Assembly: GCA_028277845.1 (NCBI GenBank)
Contig: JANQFL010000108.1
Coordinates: 1-64,000, forward strand
Origin: Sneathiellales bacterium
Lineage (GTDB): Bacteria; Pseudomonadota; Alphaproteobacteria; JANQFL01
Length of the DNA: 64,000 bases
Reading direction: 5' to 3'
Part shown: piece by piece, positions 16,099 through 25,621 of the stretch
Layout of the letters: the number at the start of each line of letters is the position of its first letter
Numbering within the stretch: position 1 is the first letter of the stretch
Made by a program: the position numbers and the translations under genes
Notes under the pieces: model-generated
What the model was told of the DNA's origin: nothing
Seen by the model: the letters and a program-made list of their open reading frames with translations, nothing else
Database searches by the model: none

Positions 16099-17439
16099 TC
16101 ATGCAGGTGTCGACACATTGCGCGACTGAGTCGACAGTGCAGGCGTAGAGGTCGCACCCAAATTCGGCGCGGCGACGAGGTGTGCCGGCCGGTGCGGAGT
16201 GGCCGCCACCTTCAGCAGCTCCTGTCCGACCAGATACCTCGTGACGGCCATGATCGCCAGCATGTGATAAAACAAGTCGAAAAATGCGAGGTTCAGGAAC
16301 GCGCCGCCGACAGCAAAGCCGATCAATCCGACCCTGGTCATGGACGCAAGATCACGGGCCCATGCCAGATCCGGCCTGTCTCTGGTCCGTTTTACGATCC
16401 AGGTTCCAGCCCTAAGTCCTGCCGCACCCAGCATGAGAAACAGCACAAGCCCGACAAATCCGTGGGCGCCAAGGGTTTGAAAATAGATACTGTGCGCAAC
16501 GCGCCCGGTGGTTCCGTCCTGCGCAACGAATCCAGCGCTATATCCGAATCCTCCGCCCCAAAGCGGGCTGTCCGTGGCCACTTCGATCGCGTACACCCAT
16601 GCCTCGATCCGGGACATGGCCGAGGCATCTTCCTCGTATGTCTGGATCGTGTTCATGCGGTCGAACCAAGTGTCCGGCATGAACGCCAGCGTGCCCATGA
16701 GCGCAATAACGAACGCGATGCCGATGATCAGGCGTTGTTTGGACTTCCAGGCAAAGACGATCAGCATGGCGGTCATGGCGATCAACGCCCCGCGCGAATA
16801 ACTGCCGATGGCGGAAACGAGGAACAGCGGCATCGCGCCCAGCAAACCGAGCCGCACCCACCGGTGTTGGGACTGAAGCTGGAGATACCGCATCAGGGGC
16901 AGGACGGCGATCAAGGCCAATGCCAGTTCATTGTTGCCTTGGATGAATGACCCCGAAGGTCCCCAGACACGATGGTCGCCGCCGCTGAGTACGGTGAATA
17001 TGCCGCCCTTGACGCCGAAAAATGCCATACAGATGACGATGATCCAGACCAGCGCGTGGAGGCGTTCCCGCGACTGCATGATCAGCATCGTCAAGACACC
17101 GTTGAATGCGATGATCTTGAACGCCTTTTTCCATAGATCAAAAGCTTCATCCGGGTATTGGGCAATGGCTGAGGTGAAGCTGATCCACAAAAGAAATGTC
17201 ACCAACAAGATCGATACGGTGTTGACCGGAAACTTCTTTGGCTCTTTCGAAACAATATATGCCAGGGCCGTTGCCGCGCCGACCGTGAACGCGAGCGGGA
17301 GCGTATAGGCAAATCCCCATGTAAGACGGTGGGGGTTCATGTAAGACAGCCACGAGAAGACCAGCACGCCGATGTGCGGGCTGACGAAAAAGACCGGCAG
17401 CGTGCCCAAGGTCATTAATGTGACTAGAATATCCCGCAT
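16099..17439 (-). CDS. Putative O-glycosylation ligase, exosortase A-associated
   Basis: Polytopic membrane protein of 446 residues with about ten to twelve helices and a Wzy/WaaL-type core. The N-terminus (SPHIGVLVFSWLSYMNPHR) and the periplasmic-loop region GPSGSFIQGNNELAL are typical of the exosortase-A-associated ligase family (TIGR03097). It is presumed to polymerise or transfer glycan in the periplasm. The start at 17439 gives MRDILVTL, the usual family start; 15 upstream in-frame codons look non-coding. It is last in a minus-strand run starting with the GT2 gene at 21931. Confidence 0.9.
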   Translation of the reverse strand: MRDILVTLMTLGTLPVFFVSPHIGVLVFSWLSYMNPHRLTWGFAYTLPLAFTVGAATALAYIVSKEPKKFPVNTVSILLVTFLLWISFTSAIAQYPDEAFDLWKKAFKIIAFNGVLTMLIMQSRERLHALVWIIVICMAFFGVKGGIFTVLSGGDHRVWGPSGSFIQGNNELALALIAVLPLMRYLQLQSQHRWVRLGLLGAMPLFLVSAIGSYSRGALIAMTAMLIVFAWKSKQRLIIGIAFVIALMGTLAFMPDTWFDRMNTIQTYEEDASAMSRIEAWVYAIEVATDSPLWGGGFGYSAGFVAQDGTTGRVAHSIYFQTLGAHGFVGLVLFLMLGAAGLRAGTWIVKRTRDRPDLAWARDLASMTRVGLIGFAVGGAFLNLAFFDLFYHMLAIMAVTRYLVGQELLKVAATPHRPAHLVAAPNLGATSTPALSTQSRNVSTPA

Positions 17440-17513
17440 ATCTTGGTGGAGTCTTTTTTCAACCCGATTTGACGATCGTACCAAAAGCAGTGCTGGCTAT
17501 TGACACGTCCCGA

Positions 17514-19031
17514 TCATTCGCGCTCCAGCATTGTCCTTCGTCCAAAATGGCCCAATGTCTTTGCCAACAATCTCAGGACGACCGCTTCGGCGCTTGATTG
17601 CGGACGGCCACATAGCTGCCAGAGGCCAATGACCGTTCCGGCGTATATGGCGGCTCCAGAGAGGGATAATACCACTAATTTTATTGCCAAAGCTGAAATA
17701 TGCGGCTCGGTAACGATCCATTTATCGAGCTGAACGACCGCGCCGATCATGATGGTCATGGCAACCACGGCGCGCCAGCATGATCCGAACAAACGGCCGA
17801 TAGACAGCTTCAGAAGAATACTGACGGTAGTCAAATCGAGGAGGGCATACAGTCCGGCCGCAAACGTCGCCGCCCACGCGGCACCGATGACACCATAGGT
17901 GTCGACCGCCCATATGAGCGTTGGAATCTTGACCAAGAGAGAAATACCAATCAGACCGGCAAAAAATTGCGGCCGGCCGAGAACAAAGTAGATCGGTCCG
18001 CCGTTTGATACCAAAACGCCGAAAAACCCATAAATCGCAAGGACCTGTATAAGCGGTATCGCCTCGATCCATTTCGCGCCCAAAGCCACGGGAACGAGGT
18101 AATCGGCGACCAGCAAGATTCCGAACGCCATTGGTCCGACCACCAACAGCACTGTCGACCAAATGCCGACGAAACTATCCGCCAGTTTTTCCCGGGACAC
18201 GGCCAGCTTGGCATATCCCGGAAAAATCGCCCTGCGAATGGGTGCCACCAGTTCGGACGTCGGCATGTTGGAGACTTCGTAGGACACCGAATACAAGCCT
18301 ACGCTGGCAGACCCCATCATGCGTCCGAGCACGAACTCGTCGTACCTTAAATTGAAGTAGCCGAGAATGTTGTTGAGAAGCAGCCAAATTGAAAAACCGA
18401 GGATTTCTCTTGCCCGGATGAGGGAAAAGCGCGGCCTGTAGGGGTGCATGATGTAACCCAGTACAAGGACGCAGAAGTAATTTGTCGCCATGCCGACGAC
18501 CAAAGCCCAGTAGTCGCGCCACATAAACGCGCAGATGACCGTGACGGCGAAACTGGCGATTTTGGGGATCACCATGTAGAGAAAGTCGCGGTCGAACGTC
18601 ATTTCCTTACGAAAATCGACCACACCAACGTTGTAGAGCGACGTGACGACGGCAAATCCGGCAAGACAGTAGATAATGGGCTGAATGCGTGGTTCGTTGA
18701 AAAAGTCCGCCGCGTATTGCGCTGTCGTGATCAGAATGGCTGCCAGAAGCAGACCCCGGATCACGGTCATCGTCCAGACTGTGTCGTAGTACGAGCGGTC
18801 GGCGTCTTGCTTCTTGATCAGGTAGGTGTCGAATCCGAATTCGCCCAGCATCAGGAGGAACCCAAATAGCATCGTGGCGATGGCGACGACACCGAAGTCT
18901 TCAGGCGTGAGCAGGCGAGCGAGAATGATCGTGCTGACCAGGCCGATTCCACGCATGGCAAAGCGCATGCCGATCATCCAGGCGGCGCCCTTGGCGATTT
19001 GGTTACCTATGGAGGAGACAGAATCCGGCAT
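17514..19031 (-). CDS. Lipopolysaccharide/oligosaccharide flippase (Wzx-like)
   Basis: Membrane protein of 505 residues with about 12-14 helices of the MOP/polysaccharide-transporter superfamily. The N-terminal KGAAWMIGMRFAMRGIGL and ILARLLTPEDFGVVAIATM are characteristic of WzxC-type flippases. It would move undecaprenyl-linked repeat units across the inner membrane. It lies 74 bases upstream of the ligase gene and 108 bases downstream of the UDP-glucuronate decarboxylase gene on the same strand, matching a Wzy/Wzx-dependent pathway. Confidence 0.92.
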   Translation of the reverse strand: MPDSVSSIGNQIAKGAAWMIGMRFAMRGIGLVSTIILARLLTPEDFGVVAIATMLFGFLLMLGEFGFDTYLIKKQDADRSYYDTVWTMTVIRGLLLAAILITTAQYAADFFNEPRIQPIIYCLAGFAVVTSLYNVGVVDFRKEMTFDRDFLYMVIPKIASFAVTVICAFMWRDYWALVVGMATNYFCVLVLGYIMHPYRPRFSLIRAREILGFSIWLLLNNILGYFNLRYDEFVLGRMMGSASVGLYSVSYEVSNMPTSELVAPIRRAIFPGYAKLAVSREKLADSFVGIWSTVLLVVGPMAFGILLVADYLVPVALGAKWIEAIPLIQVLAIYGFFGVLVSNGGPIYFVLGRPQFFAGLIGISLLVKIPTLIWAVDTYGVIGAAWAATFAAGLYALLDLTTVSILLKLSIGRLFGSCWRAVVAMTIMIGAVVQLDKWIVTEPHISALAIKLVVLSLSGAAIYAGTVIGLWQLCGRPQSSAEAVVLRLLAKTLGHFGRRTMLERE

Positions 19032-19139
19032 GCGCGGTGGTACCTGAAAACGTGAGACGTATTAAGTTGCCAATATGATCAACTTCGAAAACTCGAAACC
19101 TGTGTATCGTCTGCTTCGCCTTACAGAGCGCCATCCGAG

Positions 19140-20084
19140 TCACTGATCGATAAGTAGCTCCTTGAAGTATGCAATCGTCCTCTTCAGTCCGTCCTGTATC
19201 GGAACGGTCGGCTCCCAATTCAGGGTTGTACGGGCAAGCGAAATATCCGGGCATCGCTGAACAGGATCATCAACCGGCAAGGGCTTTTTCACGAGACGGG
19301 ACTTGGAACCGACAAGCGACACTATGGTCTCGGCCAATTCGCCAATCGGCAATTCGGCCGGGTTGCCCAAATTCATCGGTCCCGTGACGTCGTCCGGCGT
19401 GGCCATCAAACGAACGAACGCGTCGATCAAATCATCGACATAGCAAAACGCCCGAGTCTGGGTTCCGTCGCCGTAGATGGTGATGTCCTCCCCTTTGAGG
19501 GCCTGCACGATGAAATTGGAGACGACGCGGCCGTCGTTGGGGTGCATGCGCGGTCCATAGGTGTTGAAGATCCGCGCCACCTTGATGTTCAAGCCGTGTT
19601 GACGGTGGTAGTCGAAAAACAGGGTTTCGGCGCAGCGTTTTCCTTCGTCGTAACATGCCCGGGGTCCGATGGGATTGACCTCGCCGCGATAACCTTCCTT
19701 TTGCGGATGTTCCTTCGGGTCACCGTAAACCTCGCTCGTCGACGCCTGGAAAATCTTCGCCCGGGTGCGCTTTGCCAGGCCGAGCATGTTGATGGCGCCG
19801 TGGACGCTTGTTTTGGTCGTTTGCACCGGATCGAACTGATAATGGACCGGTGAGGCTGGACAGGCGAGGTTGTAGATTTGGTCGGTTTCCAGGTACAGCG
19901 GAAACGTGATGTCGTGGCGCAGCACCTCGAAACGCAAGTCGGACAACAAATGGGAAATGTTGTTGCGGGTCCCTGTAAAGTAATTGTCCACGCAAACGAC
20001 GTCATGGCCATCCTGCAGCAAGCGTTCACACAGGTGAGAGCCCAAAAAACCCGCACCTCCAGTGACAACAATCTGGATGCTCAT
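19140..20084 (-). CDS. UDP-glucuronate decarboxylase (UDP-xylose synthase)
   Basis: Extended short-chain dehydrogenase of 314 residues that converts UDP-glucuronate to UDP-xylose with bound NAD. Visible are [26 protein letters not shown], the YDEGKR catalytic segment with Tyr-x-x-x-Lys, [20 protein letters not shown] and [11 protein letters not shown], all diagnostic of UXS proteins. It suggests that the polymer made here contains xylose. It sits between the FkbM methyltransferase gene and the flippase gene. Confidence 0.95.
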   Translation of the reverse strand: MSIQIVVTGGAGFLGSHLCERLLQDGHDVVCVDNYFTGTRNNISHLLSDLRFEVLRHDITFPLYLETDQIYNLACPASPVHYQFDPVQTTKTSVHGAINMLGLAKRTRAKIFQASTSEVYGDPKEHPQKEGYRGEVNPIGPRACYDEGKRCAETLFFDYHRQHGLNIKVARIFNTYGPRMHPNDGRVVSNFIVQALKGEDITIYGDGTQTRAFCYVDDLIDAFVRLMATPDDVTGPMNLGNPAELPIGELAETIVSLVGSKSRLVKKPLPVDDPVQRCPDISLARTTLNWEPTVPIQDGLKRTIAYFKELLIDQ

Positions 20085-20181
20085 AATAAACTCACCGGCA
20101 ATTATTTATTCTGTTAATGAAGTCGAGGAAATGAAGCTATCAAAGTCAAAACAAGTGAGTGTAATACTAACAGTAAGAATG

Positions 20182-20940
20182 CTACGAAACCAATAACGTC
20201 GCGCTGTTTATCATGACACAGTCGAATTCGATAAGCCGGTTTTGGCGATCGCTCGCGACGGGAAAAAAGCCGGTGGCCTCAAACCCCAGCTCATTGAATT
20301 TCTGCAAAGATTTCGAAAATGTCGGCATTCCGCGATAGATGTTTTTCAAAGACATTTCGGACTGCAGGGCCACTACGTGTCTCACTGTATTCCGTCCTCC
20401 GTCGATTACTTCCAGGTCGTAACCCTGGGTATCCAGCTTCACATACATCCTGCCGATGTCATGGTCCATTTCAATGGACCTGACAACTTCATCCAACTTG
20501 CGAATCTCGACGACTTCTTCGCGTTCGACGGAATTGATGACGTCGAATTCGTTGACGACCGAGTGGTCCGGCGACAGAAACGAGCTGAAAACATCGCTCT
20601 TCATGACATTGATTTTCTTTCGCGTGCTCTCGTTTCCCAGCGCGTAATTGTAGGTGTCCCAGTTTCCCTTATCGGATGCGACTTGCTCCAGGACCTGAAA
20701 GTTCGATTTGATCGGTTCGAACGAAAGAATTGTGCCTTGATAGCCGACCTCATCACGAAGAAACCGGCCGTATTGTCCTTTGTTGGCGCCGACATCCAGC
20801 ACGCAGGATATGTTCAGCTGTGCAAACACCATTTCCAGGTGGCGCGCCAACTCATAGTTTTTCAACTGCCACAGCGGAATAATTTGATAACCGGCACGGC
20901 GCGCCAGTCGAGAGATCAGGGTTTTAAGCGCAACTTTCAT
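20182..20940 (-). CDS. FkbM family methyltransferase
   Basis: SAM-dependent methyltransferase, 252 residues from the ATG at 20940, which has GGAAAG upstream. The SAM motif is VLDVGANKGQYGRFL with the following LSFEPIKSNF and the later YVKLDTQGYDLEVIDG, all typical of FkbM. It would O-methylate a sugar hydroxyl. Base composition is lower in GC than the neighbouring core genes, as for the other sugar genes between 19 and 24.5 kb. Confidence 0.9.
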   Translation of the reverse strand: MKVALKTLISRLARRAGYQIIPLWQLKNYELARHLEMVFAQLNISCVLDVGANKGQYGRFLRDEVGYQGTILSFEPIKSNFQVLEQVASDKGNWDTYNYALGNESTRKKINVMKSDVFSSFLSPDHSVVNEFDVINSVEREEVVEIRKLDEVVRSIEMDHDIGRMYVKLDTQGYDLEVIDGGRNTVRHVVALQSEMSLKNIYRGMPTFSKSLQKFNELGFEATGFFPVASDRQNRLIEFDCVMINSATLLVS

Positions 20941-21043
20941 CGAAACGTCTTTCCAAGAACCATCCTGTGAAGTCACGCGTTACAATTGACGTGAAGGATT
21001 GAAGCGGATTCGACAGTTTGTTCGAAGCCGGTTTCCGAATTGG

Positions 21044-21931
21044 TCAGCGGTACACCAATTTACGCCAAGCGCCGGTGAGAATGCCGATCATGAAACGCCA
21101 TTCTTCTCGTGCAATCCTGGAGAACAATCGGTTCTTCAGGATATTGACGACGAGTTCCGACAGTTCCCAATACGCGGCCTTCAATATGTACCGATCGCGG
21201 GCCATGATATGTTTCATGTAAAATGCGCCCCGCCCGATCAGATACGACCGGTTTACGGCATCGACATGCTCTTTCGTGCGCCGCCCGTGATCGTGAAATA
21301 CCAGTGCGTCCGGCGAGTACACGGCGATGAGACCGCGCTTGTGGGCGCGATAAATCAGGTCGATGTCCTCGCCATAGACCGACGTGCCGGGCCCCATTGT
21401 CACATCGCTTCCTTGCAGTGATTCCAGGGCCGACCGCAGATAAGCCATATTGCAGCCCGGAATCATGCCCAGCGCCAATTCAGCAGTATCCAAGACAACG
21501 CGGTCCTTTGCCGTGCGAATGCTGATCGGTGCATCCTGGTCGTTGAACAGCTCTACGCGCCCGCCCAGGAATGAAACCTGCGGATCACCGTTGAACTCCT
21601 CGGCAATGGCCTTGATCCATGCCCGGTCCGGATAGCAATCGTCGTCAATATAGGCGATCACGTCGCCGGTGGATTCGCGCCAACCGGTATTGCGCGCGAA
21701 CGACACGCCCTGTCGTGGCTCGAAAACGTAGCGCACGGGAAGCGAATTCAGCGCAATCCAGCTTTGAATGATTTCCGCCGAATCGTCGCCGGAATTGTTG
21801 TCCACCACGATGATTTCCCATGAGATGCCATCCGGGACATCCACACGTTTGAAATGGTCGAGCAGCGTTTCAATTTGAAATCCGCGATTGAAAGTCGGAA
21901 CGACTACGCTGATGGTCGCTATCCTTGGCAT
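21044..21931 (-). CDS. Family 2 glycosyltransferase
   Basis: 295-residue GT-A glycosyltransferase, cytoplasmic face. The nucleotide-sugar fold starts at once with ISVVVPTFNRGFQIETLL and IIVVDNNSGDDS; the acidic metal site is AYIDDDCYPD; a C-terminal GEDIDLIYRAHKRG supplies the catalytic acidic residue. The donor sugar cannot be told. It is the first gene of the minus-strand run and is divergent from the methyltransferase gene at 22404. Confidence 0.92.
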   Translation of the reverse strand: MPRIATISVVVPTFNRGFQIETLLDHFKRVDVPDGISWEIIVVDNNSGDDSAEIIQSWIALNSLPVRYVFEPRQGVSFARNTGWRESTGDVIAYIDDDCYPDRAWIKAIAEEFNGDPQVSFLGGRVELFNDQDAPISIRTAKDRVVLDTAELALGMIPGCNMAYLRSALESLQGSDVTMGPGTSVYGEDIDLIYRAHKRGLIAVYSPDALVFHDHGRRTKEHVDAVNRSYLIGRGAFYMKHIMARDRYILKAAYWELSELVVNILKNRLFSRIAREEWRFMIGILTGAWRKLVYR

Positions 21932-22403
21932 CTGTCAAAACTCTCATCGAACGAATATGTGTTTGACGTCATTTGACTATGTCGACCCGCTAGGATTTCG
22001 GTGAAAAACAATGAACTGGTCCGTTCCGATCCCGAAGTCCGGCGCATGAGCGTGTATCATGTAGCCCAAAACGATTTACAAACTATTTCGTTTAAGGTGA
22101 AGAGGTTAGAATTGAATTGAGTTAATCAGTCTGTTTATTCAGGAACCGTAATATCGATGGTCGAAATACTTAATTTTTCAGCCAGTATTTTTCTCATGGA
22201 ATTGTCACCCGATTTTACTTAATTGTGTTCCATGAATGGCGCATTTTGTTTTCGTCACATCGGGACATTCGTGAAGTGTTTTAGCTGCTTACCGGGTTGC
22301 GGTCTGGAAAGAACGACGAAAGTGTTCCCCGGGTTGACGGAATTGAAAGGCACCACAGGTGATGAGTAAAGTAATTCTGTCGAATTCTTCAGAAGTTTAG
22401 GAA
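21932..22403. other. 472-base AT-rich divergent promoter region
   Basis: Spacer between the divergent GT2 and methyltransferase genes. It is markedly AT-rich compared with the rest of the window and has no open frame of coding character. It must hold the promoters of both sugar-gene runs. No recognisable operator, terminator or repeat was found. Confidence 0.5.
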
Positions 22404-23132
22404 ATGAAGCAATCAAAATCGCTAAATGATCAACAGGAATACTACGATCGCAGGTGGGTGACCGAGTCGCCGTTCATGAACCGGCTGGAATTGATGCGGC
22501 TGATCGAAATACTGCGCTGTCTGGAATCCATGGAAGTAAACTTTGCGAAGAGACGTCTGAAGATCTGTGATCTTGGTTGCGGCCGCGGTTTGTTGGCGAG
22601 TCACCTGGCGTCGTTTGGCGACACGCTCGGCGTCGACTTGTCGGCTTCGGCGGTGGCGGAAGCCAGCAAGAAATGGCCACATATCGAGTTCAGACAGGCG
22701 AATGTCATCGAGTTCGATACCGAACAAGCTTTCGATGTCGTCGTTTCGTCGGAAGTGCTTGAACACGTCCCGGACAAAGAGGGTTTTTTCCGAACGGTGT
22801 CGCGAATACTCAAGCCCGGTGGACATGTCATCCTTACGACACCAAATCTGGACCTTTACGACAGGTACATCGCGACGGATGCCGAACTGCAGCCAATCGA
22901 GCAATGGCTGTCCTTGAAGGATTTGAGGGCGTATGTCGCGGAAGACTACATTACGATCCGGCATGAAACATTTACGTTCGACGTGTTCTATTCCGGTTTC
23001 TTTCGGCTCCTTTCGGCGCCAAAGTTGATACGTTTATGCCGCGTTTCGCGACTGGAGTGGCTGCGCCAAATGTTCCTGCGCAAATTCGATTTGGGCTTGC
23101 ATCAGATATATCACGGGGTGAAAAAGGGTTAG
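22404..23132 (+). CDS. Class I SAM-dependent methyltransferase
   Basis: 242 residues. SAM motif I is ICDLGCGRGLLASHL, followed by GVDLSASAVAEA, FDVVVSSEVLEHVPD and a LKPGGHVILTTPN strand, a UbiG/UbiE-like arrangement. The substrate is unknown; the position at the head of a sugar-modification run suggests methylation of a glycan. It is 80 bases upstream of the GT4 gene. Confidence 0.9.
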   Translation: MKQSKSLNDQQEYYDRRWVTESPFMNRLELMRLIEILRCLESMEVNFAKRRLKICDLGCGRGLLASHLASFGDTLGVDLSASAVAEASKKWPHIEFRQANVIEFDTEQAFDVVVSSEVLEHVPDKEGFFRTVSRILKPGGHVILTTPNLDLYDRYIATDAELQPIEQWLSLKDLRAYVAEDYITIRHETFTFDVFYSGFFRLLSAPKLIRLCRVSRLEWLRQMFLRKFDLGLHQIYHGVKKG

Positions 23133-23212
23133 TTGTCTAACCTGTTTCTAACTGGTCAAAGTATTTCCGTGAACAGTTCATATAAAACCAGCTTCCATCA
23201 ATTTGCACCGAA

Positions 23213-24400
23213 GTGAACACCAAACAACTCCGCATACTGATGGTGACCGAAGCCTGGGGGTTCATCCATGGCGGCGGTATCAACGTGATGATTCAGACGC
23301 TCGCCAATCAACTGAAAAAGACTGCGTTGGTTGATGTGTTGGTGCCGTCCTGGCAGGTAAAAAAGGCGACGACCGAAAGCACCGGCGGTTTCAATGTGGT
23401 TAGATTGGGATTGGCTTCGCCGGTCAACGTGCAAAACAGATTTCGCTCAATCTTGAGTTTCTTTGCGCTGTTTCCGTCGGTGCTGTTGCAATTGACGCTG
23501 TACATCACGCGCCGCGACATCGATGTCGTTCATCTCCACTATCTTGGCCACTATCACTTCTATTTTCGTCTTCTCCGCATTGTCGGGGGACCTCCGTACA
23601 TCATCACGTTGCACGGCAGCGACGTGGCGCGGTTCTCCGAACAGCCGTGGCTGTCACGCAAACTCTGCGAGTTCGCTCTGAGGGGCGCGTCCGCTGTTGT
23701 CGCCGTATCCGACAATCTGCGCACCTTGGCACAAGCCCAGTGGCCGGACCTCGATGCGATCACGGTCGTGCACAACGGCGTTTCCTTCGAACATGCAACA
23801 CTGCCAACGGATGCCGACTATTCAGAGGTCGCGAACATCCTGGCACTGCAAGGGGCTTACATATGCGCCCTGGGCGCCGTCGAACCTGTCAAGAATCAGA
23901 TCGTATTGATCAAGGCATGGCCGCAGGTGCTGGAAGCCTACCCCGATTTTCATTTGATCATCGCCGGAACCGGTACGCTTGAACCGTCGTTTGATGCATT
24001 GATCCAAAGCTTGAATTGCCAACATCGCATTCATCTTGTCGGCAAACTCGTTCATCTCCCGACTCTGAAGGTGCTGCAGGAGGGCAGGGGGCTGGCATTG
24101 ACATCCAAGCGGGAGGGTCTGCCCTACGCCCTGCTCGAAGCCGGCATGTTGGGCAAAGCGGCCATCGCCTCCCGAGTGGGTGGGATGCCGGAGGTGATCG
24201 ATGACGGTGTGACCGGCATCCTGGTCCCGGTCGACGATGTGGACGCGACGGCGAAGGCTGTGATGACCCTTGTCGGCGATGAGGCCAATGCGAACCGCAT
24301 GGGGCTGGCCGCGCGAGAACGGGTGAAAAAGCAGTTTTCCGCCGAATCCATGGGTAACGGATACCTGGAACTCTATCGGGCCGCAATCGGGGCTCAGTAA
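23213..24400 (+). CDS. Family 4 glycosyltransferase
   Basis: GT-B retaining glycosyltransferase of 395 residues starting at a GTG. The N-terminal domain has MVTEAWGFIHGGGIN and ITLHGSDVARFSEQ; the C-terminal domain has GAVEPVKNQ, the E-x7-E-like KREGLPYALLEAGMLGKA and the nucleotide-sugar region SRVGGMPEVIDDGVTG. It acts at the cytoplasmic membrane surface in repeat-unit assembly. Confidence 0.93.
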   Translation: MNTKQLRILMVTEAWGFIHGGGINVMIQTLANQLKKTALVDVLVPSWQVKKATTESTGGFNVVRLGLASPVNVQNRFRSILSFFALFPSVLLQLTLYITRRDIDVVHLHYLGHYHFYFRLLRIVGGPPYIITLHGSDVARFSEQPWLSRKLCEFALRGASAVVAVSDNLRTLAQAQWPDLDAITVVHNGVSFEHATLPTDADYSEVANILALQGAYICALGAVEPVKNQIVLIKAWPQVLEAYPDFHLIIAGTGTLEPSFDALIQSLNCQHRIHLVGKLVHLPTLKVLQEGRGLALTSKREGLPYALLEAGMLGKAAIASRVGGMPEVIDDGVTGILVPVDDVDATAKAVMTLVGDEANANRMGLAARERVKKQFSAESMGNGYLELYRAAIGAQ

Positions 24401-24586
24401 ATCAATTTGAATATATGATTATGGCGGATGCTCAGCCGAAAACACATGCGGGTGCCGCGATTATTGTTTGGTAATATTTGTTCATTAGTCAGGTCCCGAT
24501 GATTGCCTAAAGGCTATCTTAATCACCAGGGCCTATGCTTGGGCGCCGCAGTTCTGACAAGAATTCTTTAAAATCAAACGACGGCA

Positions 24587-25597
24587 GTGGTGAACAAGGG
24601 GCGGGTCGTTTCCGTGAGCAGAACACACGAACTCCAATGGCACGAGACGCCGGACAAGGACGCGATCGGTCTTCTGTCTCAAGCCCACCCCGAAAATCCG
24701 TTTTACACGCACGAATATGTCGCGTTCCGACTGGCGCAGGGGTGGACGCCGCATATGCTCTGGCTTGATGCCGGTTACGATGCGACCGGCGCGACCGCGG
24801 TCGGATGCACGGCGTTCGGTAAATCGGGCCGCGCCAGTCGAACGCTGGAAATACCCTCGATGCCGGATGTTGATGCCGACCATGTGTTTTGGCAGGAACT
24901 GCGGACCTTGTGCCGCAAGGAGCGCATCACCGATCTGACGGTGGGTAGTTTCGCGTCGCCCGGCGGGACGATTCCCGATTTGGGACCGGTTGTGTCCCGC
25001 AAGGACCGATGGGAATACGTCCTCGATCTGCAGCAACCCGATTTGTTCCGGAAGATGCGCAAAGGGCATGCCTACAGCATCAAACGCGGCCAGAAAGCCG
25101 GTCTGGTATTGAAGCGCCGAACGGATATGGAGGCGTGCCGGATCCATGCGGACCTGATCAACGCGTCGATGGAACGGCGTCAGCAGCGCGGCGAAAACGT
25201 CAGCACGGGCGCGCAAGCAGACAATTTCGCTTCGATCCTGGACGCCGGCGCGGGAGAGATCTTTCAGGCGGTGCAGGACGATAACGTTCTGTCGTCGAAC
25301 CTGATTCTGCTCTCCGACAAGGGCGGCTACAACCACACCCAGGGGACACGGCCCGACGGTATGAACGTGGGTGCCGCCCAGTTCCTGATTCATGCCATCG
25401 CCCAGTCGTTGGCGGCGGACGGCGCGACCCTGTTCAATATCGGAGGAACCGACGACCCGGAATCCGGGCTGACCAAATTCAAAAGCGGGTTCGGCAAGTC
25501 GACCCGTGTGATCAGCCTGCAATCCGCCCAATTCACCATGCACCGCAGTTTTCTCGGTACCGTGAAATCGGTACTGCGTTCCGTGCATTCGCGCTGA
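24587..25597 (+). CDS. FemAB/GNAT-like acyltransferase
   Basis: 336-residue protein with a single FemAB-like double-GNAT fold (Acetyltransf_6 type): an early WTPHMLWLDAG strand, then KMRKGHAYSIKRGQKAGL, the usual basic helix, and a C-terminal LFNIGGTDDPESGLTKFKSGFG like the substrate loop of FemAB/BcsL proteins. It could aminoacylate or acylate a glycan or lipid-linked sugar. Translation probably starts at the tandem GTGs at 24587. It lies 24 bases upstream of a second FemAB-like gene. Confidence 0.75.
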   Translation: MVNKGRVVSVSRTHELQWHETPDKDAIGLLSQAHPENPFYTHEYVAFRLAQGWTPHMLWLDAGYDATGATAVGCTAFGKSGRASRTLEIPSMPDVDADHVFWQELRTLCRKERITDLTVGSFASPGGTIPDLGPVVSRKDRWEYVLDLQQPDLFRKMRKGHAYSIKRGQKAGLVLKRRTDMEACRIHADLINASMERRQQRGENVSTGAQADNFASILDAGAGEIFQAVQDDNVLSSNLILLSDKGGYNHTQGTRPDGMNVGAAQFLIHAIAQSLAADGATLFNIGGTDDPESGLTKFKSGFGKSTRVISLQSAQFTMHRSFLGTVKSVLRSVHSR

Positions 25598-25621
25598 CAG
25601 CCGGACACGAACGAGGCCGCA

